A stretch of 64,000 nt of DNA from contig NC_080422.1 in the NCBI RefSeq assembly GCF_029873635.1, positions 5,002,001 through 5,066,000 on the forward strand. The letters are read 5' to 3'. Below, in pieces: positions 57,779 through 64,000 of this stretch. Each line of letters begins with the position of its first letter. Position 1 is the stretch's first letter. Origin of the DNA: Malania oleifera (taxonomy: Eukaryota > Streptophyta > Magnoliopsida > Santalales > Ximeniaceae). Made by a program: the position numbers and the translations under genes. The notes below the pieces were generated by a model that worked only from the letters and a program-made list of their open reading frames with translations, was not told the origin of the DNA and did not search any database.

Positions 57779-59961
57779 TGTAGAGACCCAAATCCGGAAG
57801 ATAAATAAAGAAAATAGAAGGGAAATTAAAAATGATAAAACAGAAGAGCTCGTCGACGAGGCTCCCTTTCTCGTTGACAAAGTTTCTTCTATGGCTTGGC
57901 GATGAAACGCCGAGACCCATCGGCGAGAAGATACCGAGGGATTTTTGGAAGTTCTGAAATCTCAGTCTCGTTGAAGAGGTCACACTCTCAGCAACAAATG
58001 CCCTTCTTCGGCTAGTCGATGAGAACTTCAACTCATTGACGAGGCTAGTCGAGTCAACCTAATTATAAATAGAATATTTATTTCTTCCTTGCTAAGTTAT
58101 CTCAATTCTCTTTATCTCTCTCTAGAACATGAACCAACCCTCTCTCTCTCTCTCTCTCTCTCTCTAAGATTTCGTGATGTCTGTTGTCGGAATCAACAAT
58201 CCGACGTCGCTACGTGGATTTACGTGGATCAGATCTTCGTTTTGAGGATTTTTGGTTTTTTTTCCTAAAATCGAGGTAAGGATCTGATTTCGTTTTTGGT
58301 TCAGTAGATATGTAGTAGTTGGGATTATAGTGAAGTATTGTTCTTCGGTTTTTAAGTTTCGGGGATCTCGTGTCGTTGTTTTGGATTGATTTGTTCGTGT
58401 TTCAATTTTTGGGTTTAGGTAAGGGGATTTGTTTACATCAGTATTTTTTGAAAACGAAACCAGAGGATATGTAGCTTATGTTGATATGTACTTGTTGATT
58501 GCTTATTTCCAAAGTTTTACCGGGTATAAATGCCGATTCTTACGGTTTTTCATGATTTTGCAGTTTTGGCAAAAATGAGATTTTTGGCATAGGATTTCCA
58601 AATTTCTTAAAATTACTTTATTTGCACTAAAACTAAAGTAGGAGAGGCTTGAAACTCTTAAATTGCAGCATAAATGATATTTTACGAACCCGTTTATATA
58701 AAATGTATATTTGATCAAATAAGTGTGACATATGATATGAATTGAATCTATACTAATTTGAGATGTATGTACGTGAACTATGGGGACTAAGGTTCCAAGT
58801 GGTTATCAGAAAATGAAGAAAACAAGTGTCGGTCAGATACCGTGCCAAGTATGAGAAAAGGGTAAAACTGAGAGGTTACGAGCCAGTTTTTACCACAGTA
58901 TGAATGAAAGTATGCATGAATGAGATTGTGAAAATACTGGAATTGTACAAGTTATTATGTTTTAATGTAAATTATATATATGATATTGGGACCGCAACTT
59001 GTTACACAAAGCATAAGAAGCTCAATAGTAAACGAAGCCTTAAAAAACTTATATTATGTAGGCTCGGTGCCGTTGCCAAAACAGAGGTACTGTACAACCA
59101 GACACAGTTATTTTTCAGTGTGGGTATCTAGTAGTCGACTTGGTAAGAAGGGCCACTGGTCAAAAGGGATTCGGGTGGTGATGGCCAAGTCGGACTACAG
59201 TATGTTATGATGTCTGACAATGCCTACATGGACAGGGCTCGATCAGTGCTTTCTTATCACACAACCCTTGCTACGGGGAGTTACTGGCATAATTATGATA
59301 GTTTCAAGATGGATGGTGTTCCATATACATGATTTAAAAGCTTTAATGGGCAAAGTCACAGGTTTGAGTAATGGGCGGAGGGATTGTACAGTGTATGGGC
59401 CTGTACTCTATCCTAACCTCAGGAACTCTCACTTGTAATGATGTTGAGTTATATATTATCAGGAATTTATATATGTACTATATATATTACAATATTGAGA
59501 ATGTGCAATCTATGTAACTGTTTTCAAACAAAAATATAATTGTACAGTCACACACTGATATAATATCTTCCTTCTTACTGAGAATTGTCTCACCCCAATC
59601 ATACAACCTTTGTTTCAGGAGTTACAGGAAATCATTCCTAGTATTCTAATAATAGAAAGACTTTGGAGCATAGAGTCTGGTTAGCTGACGTAAATTTTGT
59701 ATGATTTCTGGATTTTTAACCAGGATGGTGTGTTGGGAATGCAATACAATTTATGTTTTACGTACGAATGAATGTATGTAAGGAACAATTAGATACTCTG
59801 GTACGTATAATAGAATCCATATGAATGCTTTTGTTTTTCGCATTATAAGAAAGTATAGATCAGTATGATATACCCGTATGTCCATGTTTAGGGCGGGTAC
59901 TTGACGTACGTTATCTAATTGTACAGGTTATGTATGTATAGTAGCACTCTGGGGCCGTACA
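57779..59961 (+). mobile_element. Gypsy solo LTR H (2183 bp), target duplication AAGGA/AAGAA
   Basis: It starts TGTAGAGACCC and ends GGGGCCGTACA. The flanks are AAGGA (57774-57778) and AAGAA (59962-59966), a 5-bp duplication with one difference. It carries CTCGTCGACGAG-type palindromes (57848-58050), a TC microsatellite (58138-58166), TCGAGGTAAGG (58272), the GGTGCCGTTGCC block (59066) and CTTACTGAGAATTGTCTCACCCC (59574) followed by TTTCAGG. It is inserted in the copia element between integrase and reverse transcriptase. Confidence 0.88.
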
Positions 59962-61994
59962 AAGAAACCAGTTATTTCTGATGATTATCTAATATATCTG
60001 CAAGAGGCTGATTATGATTTAGGAACTAGTAAGGATCCAGTTACGTTTTCACGAGCCATTGAAATAGATGATTCTGAAAAGTGGATCAATGCCATAAATG
60101 ATGAGTTGAAATCTATGGAGTAGAATAAGGTCTTGGACATCATTGATTTGCCTGAAGGGTCTAAAGCAGTTAGGTGTAAATGGGTCTTTAAGACCAAACA
60201 CGATAATAATGGCAACATTAAACGATATAAAGCTAGACTTGTAGTAAAGGGTTTCACTCAGAGGGAAGGTATTGATCATAAAGAGACATTTTCTCCTGTG
60301 TCTAAAAAGGACTCTCTTAGAATCATAATGGCTTTGGTGGCTCATTTTGATTTAGAGTTGCACCAAATGGATGTGAAAACTGCTTTTTTAAATGAGAATT
60401 TAGATGAAGAGGTATATATGGATCTTTATGAAGGTTTGATGATTGAAGGAAAGGAGCATATGATTTGCAAATTAAAGAAATCAGTATATGAACTTAAACA
60501 AGCTTCCAGACAATGGTATTTTAAGTTTCATGATACCATCACGACTTTTGGTTTAAAGGAAAACACCATTGATTGATGTATATACCTAAAGGTCAGTGGG
60601 AGCAAGTTTATCTTTCTAATTCTATATGTTGATGTTATTTTACTTGCTAGTAATGATCTTGGCTTATTGAGTGATACCAAGAGATTTCTTTTGATGAACT
60701 TTGAAATGAAAGATATGGGTGAGGCAACTTATGTGATTGGAATTAAAATATTCCAAGACAGATCACTTGGACTGTTAGGGTTGTCTCAAAAAGGATATAT
60801 TAATAAATTTCTAGAAAGATTTCATTTGGATAATTGTAAACCAACTCCTACTCCTATTTGTAAAGGGGACAAGTTCAGTGCAAAAGATTGTCCACATAAT
60901 GAATTAGAAAAGAAAAGTATGGAAAATATTCCTTTTAAGTCTGTTGTTGGGAGTTTGATGTATGTGCAGACTTGTATGAGACCAGATATTAGTCTTGCAG
61001 TTGGGATGCTCGGGAGGTACCAAAGTAATCCCGAAATGGACCATTGGAAAGCTGCAAAGAAAGTCTTAAGGTACTTAAAAGGAATCAGACACCATATGCT
61101 CACATATAGGAGAACAGATCAGTTGGAGGTGGTTAGCTACTCCGACTCAAATTTTACTGGATACGTTGATAGTCGAAAGTCAACGTATGGTTATTTGTTC
61201 CTATTAGCTGGAGGAGCAATATCATGGAAGAGCGCCAAACAGATTATCATAGCAACATCTACTATGGAAGCCGAATTTGTGGCATGCTTTTAGGTCACGA
61301 TTTAGGCTTTGTGGTTGCAAAACTTTATCTCAGGACTTGGGATCGTCGATAGTATAGCCAAGCCGCTGAGAATTTATTGTGATAATTCCGTAGCAGTCTT
61401 TTTCTCCAAAAACAACAAATACTCTAATGACACTAAGCATATGGAGCTTAAGTATTTGGCTGTTAAGGAGGAAATTCGAAAACAGACAGTGCTTATAGAA
61501 CATATAAGAACCGAGCTAATGAAAGCAGATCCTTTAATGAAGGGATTGACACTAGAGGCATTTAAAGAACATGTTGATCACATGGGTCTTTATTGTAATC
61601 CTTGATGTATGACAGTGGATCTTTATGGTTTGCTCTATAGCATGTATAATGATATCAATAAAAGTGTTTCTGAACATTATTTCTGTTTACCATCAAACAC
61701 GTGATTATAGAGATCGTTTACTGTTAAACAGAAATGGTCTTTGACAAAAACATTACAAGGACAGTATAGTAACTTCCTATTGTGGATCATAGTTAAGTAG
61801 TTTATTAGTATTGTGGTACATGGAAGGGAAGATGTCGCTCTAATGATATTTACCGCCATAACTCGTGCTAATGGGTTGCTTAATTATGATATTATGGTAA
61901 TCTCATTGAAAAGTATAACTAAACTAATGTTTTGTGCACATTATGATTATTTGTTAATCCGTATGAATGTCATCCATATGGGCCAAGTGGTAGA

Positions 61995-62623
61995 ATATAG
62001 GACTTATATCCCAAATGATATGTCCCACATGAATGACACGGGTCCCACATGAAGGGTATATGTCTCATATGATAAAGGCAATGACATATAATAGGTTAAA
62101 TGAATGGACATATATATATGGATTAACTTAAAAGTAATTAGCTTATGAATTAATAAGATCTTTATAGGGTATTCCTATACATAATTAGCTATTGTTATGG
62201 GGAGTAGTTGTAAGGGACATGCTAACATTAGGCTAAACAAGAAAAGAGAGCTAAGAGAGAAAGAAGGGCAAAAACTCAAAAGAGTTAGTTATATGGTAAC
62301 TTCTCATAAGCTCTAGCTGTATGTGATATTAGCTACAAAAAGTACAAATAGGAAGAAATGAATTGTCCTTTCTTTGCCTCTAGTTCTTTAATCATCAGGA
62401 GATCCCATAGATCTGGTGAAAGAAGGAAAGAGAAGGAGGAAAAGTGGAGAAAAGATTTCTTCGGTTTTTCTGGGTGTTCTTCTTGATAGGTTCGATATGG
62501 CTAATTCTTGTATGTAAAGTTTAGAGTTTATGATTTATTTATTTTACGCATAAAGTTATTAACGTGAAGTTTATGATAATTGAAGATTTGTTGGCTGTTA
62601 TTCATAAATTTTTTTTTCTTACA
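61995..62623 (+). repeat. 3' LTR of the plus-strand copia element
   Basis: It follows GGGCCAAGTGGTAGAA and ends TTTCTTACA. It is the partner of 51480-52073. Beyond it host-like AT-rich DNA resumes with CCAGCTTTTTTG. Confidence 0.75.
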
Positions 62624-64000
62624 CCAGCTTTTTTGTCTTTTTCTTACCAACCCCACCCATGGAACAATGTTCGGAAACCCGACTCGTTTGGTAACCCGAA
62701 ACCCAATCGGATCTAGGTCGAATTGGCCCTCGTGACATTAGCAGCATCACATAATTAAGTGATTTTAATTATACTTTAAAATAAATAATTTTTAGAACAT
62801 GGTATCTAGAATTAAAGCATAAATTAAAATTTAAAAATTCATGCTTCATAAATTAAATTATAAAATTAAATATTAGTTATCATACATTTAAAATATAAAA
62901 TGTTAAAATTAAAAAAAATTCAAATTTATATTAATTAGATGACTTTTGTTTAGTTTGGTTCATCTAAATCTATCGGTTTGTCAATTTTTTTTTTATTTAG
63001 ATTGTTATACAACCCAACAATGTGTTCGTTAGCCAATAAAATAGATCGGCATTCAATTTGATTAGTTCTTATTACACCAGTCAGGCCTAATTTCAAAAAT
63101 ATTGCTAATGTAATTGAATCTTTTTCACTTTTTAGCAAATTCATTAGCTTTTCTTCTTTGACAAAGTCGAACGTTTTGTCTTTTTGATTCACTTCAAGAT
63201 AATTTCTTCTAACACATTCTTAGTAAAAATGGCAAAAAATAAAATAAAAAATAAATAAAGTCAAAAGAAAAAGTGATGGAGAAAAGAGAAAAGATATTAA
63301 CAAATATATTACTTTCTTTTTAATGTCAAGAATAGGCATTGTATAACTATTTCACAAAATTACTAATATCGACAAAAACAAAGAAATTTTTTACGGATTC
63401 ATAAATATTTTTCAAATTCATTATCCATGTGAAAACTTGGATTCTAAATTATAATTTATAGTTGTATGAGTTTGGATAAAATACACTATGAATTATTCTA
63501 AACTTCTTTCAATTTCACATGATTTTGAATTTGAAACTCAAAATTTATGATAATCCAAACACAACTTAGAGCTTTTCTTAGTTTTTCTTTCCCTTTGCCC
63601 TATGTTTGTAAAACTTCAATTTGATTTGCTTTTTTACTTTTCAACAAAGAATTGAGGAGGCGTTTTTTCATGGTAACAAGTAAGTTATTTAATGTAAATC
63701 AATTATAAATGATAGAATCATGTTCTGCAATACGGGTCCATGATGTATGAGCCCAGCTGACATGCTCTGATTGGGTGATGTAATGTGGGTTTATACTACA
63801 TCATCCAGTCAAAGCATGTCAATTGGGATTGTATCATCACGAACTTGTGTTGTTAAGCATTTTTCTAAATAATATTAGTTCAAATTTATGGCGGTAAGTA
63901 GGAAAATAAGTTTTATATACATAAACTCATGATTCAATGAGTAAGAAGGTTTTGTATCCTTCGATCTCAATTGTATGAGTGGAGAAACATAATAGATTGG
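62624..64000. other. AT-rich flank, no gene supported
   Basis: Non-repetitive AT-rich sequence. A GC-richer patch at 62640-62745 has CCCGACTCG / AACCCGAAACCC phrases and could be a piece of the region once upstream of the KGD4-like gene. The 80-codon minus frame at 62950-63192 has no recognisable domain. The hairpin at 63735-63845 is listed separately. Confidence 0.45.
63735..63845. repeat. Imperfect inverted repeat (about 45-nt arms, 13-nt loop)
   Basis: The left arm contains CTGACATGCTCTGATTGGGT then GATGTA. The right arm, read as reverse complement, is TTGACATGCTTTGACTGGAT then GATGTA. About three quarters or more of the arm bases pair, with one small gap outside the core. It could be a MITE core, an inverted duplication, or a small-RNA precursor. 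Confidence 0.65.

Larger units (their letters stand above)
51480..62623 (+). mobile_element. Ty1/copia element, broken, with two nested LTRs
   Basis: The 5' LTR is about 51480-52073, the primer site TGGTATCAAAGCC at 52076, and the 3' LTR about 61995-62623. Between them lie gag (about 55360-55919, with a CX2C zinc knuckle at about 56110), protease (about 56245), the GAG-pre-integrase and integrase regions (56660-57680), reverse transcriptase (about 60060-60660 on) and RNase H (about 61120-61600). The polypurine stretch before the 3' LTR is GGGCCAAGTGG. A SIRE-like LTR (52401-54753) lies in the leader and a gypsy solo LTR (57779-59961) between integrase and reverse transcriptase. The frame carries several breaks, roughly five to ten. 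No matching target duplication was found at the ends. It starts 150 bp upstream of the KGD4-like start codon, head to head with that gene. Confidence 0.85.

Noticed and set aside
62950-63192. 80-codon minus-strand frame with MNQKDKTFDFVKEEK start
   Set aside because: AT-rich, lysine/asparagine/isoleucine-rich composition as expected of chance frames, with no recognisable family. It could be a relic, but I cannot support it.

Overview
This is plant nuclear DNA, most likely from a eudicot. The evidence is AT-rich intergenic sequence, GT-AG introns, two intron-containing genes with recognisable plant products, and a dense load of plant-type LTR retrotransposons (Tekay/Del-like Ty3/gypsy and several Ty1/copia lineages) plus MITE-like foldbacks. 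No species can be named from the sequence alone.

Layout. 1-4040 is AT-rich flank with a foldback MITE and one copy of a 0.59-kb repeat. 4041-14789 (minus) is a five-exon gene for a 1157-residue charged protein that I recognise as the plant HIZ2/ZC3H13-like component of the m6A RNA-methylation machinery. Its leader and promoter reach to about 15.58 kb. 15.58-35.21 kb is a retrotransposon block: a copia LTR/gag stub, a Tekay-like element with 2.78-kb LTRs, pieces of two further gypsy families, a solo LTR with a perfect target duplication, a hAT-like non-autonomous element and an oppositely oriented LTR piece. 36079-36498 (plus) is a small intronless gene for a probable plastid-targeted protein of unknown function with an internally repeated motif.

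37327-51330 (minus) is a gene assembled here from three tiny exons. It encodes a 72-residue KGD4/MRPS36-type subunit of the mitochondrial 2-oxoglutarate dehydrogenase complex. Its 12.3-kb first intron holds a gypsy solo LTR (40639-43224, target duplication ACAAA) and a copia element (44295-50143, target duplication GTTAA), which itself carries another solo LTR (47808-49749, GAAAC). About 150 bp upstream of the KGD4 start codon a second copia element (about 51480-62623, plus) begins. It contains a SIRE-like solo LTR (52401-54753) and a gypsy solo LTR (57779-59961). 62.6-64 kb is AT-rich flank with a strong imperfect hairpin at 63735-63845.

The most unusual signal is shared architecture of the LTRs. 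Several gypsy families carry arrays of palindromes centred on GTCGAC near their 5' end, then a family-specific tandem array, then conserved short blocks, then a TGAGA-N4-TCTCA hairpin followed by a splice-acceptor-like TTTTCAGG. Related GTCGAC palindromes also occur in copia LTRs of unrelated lineages. The retroelements are described here only as fossils.
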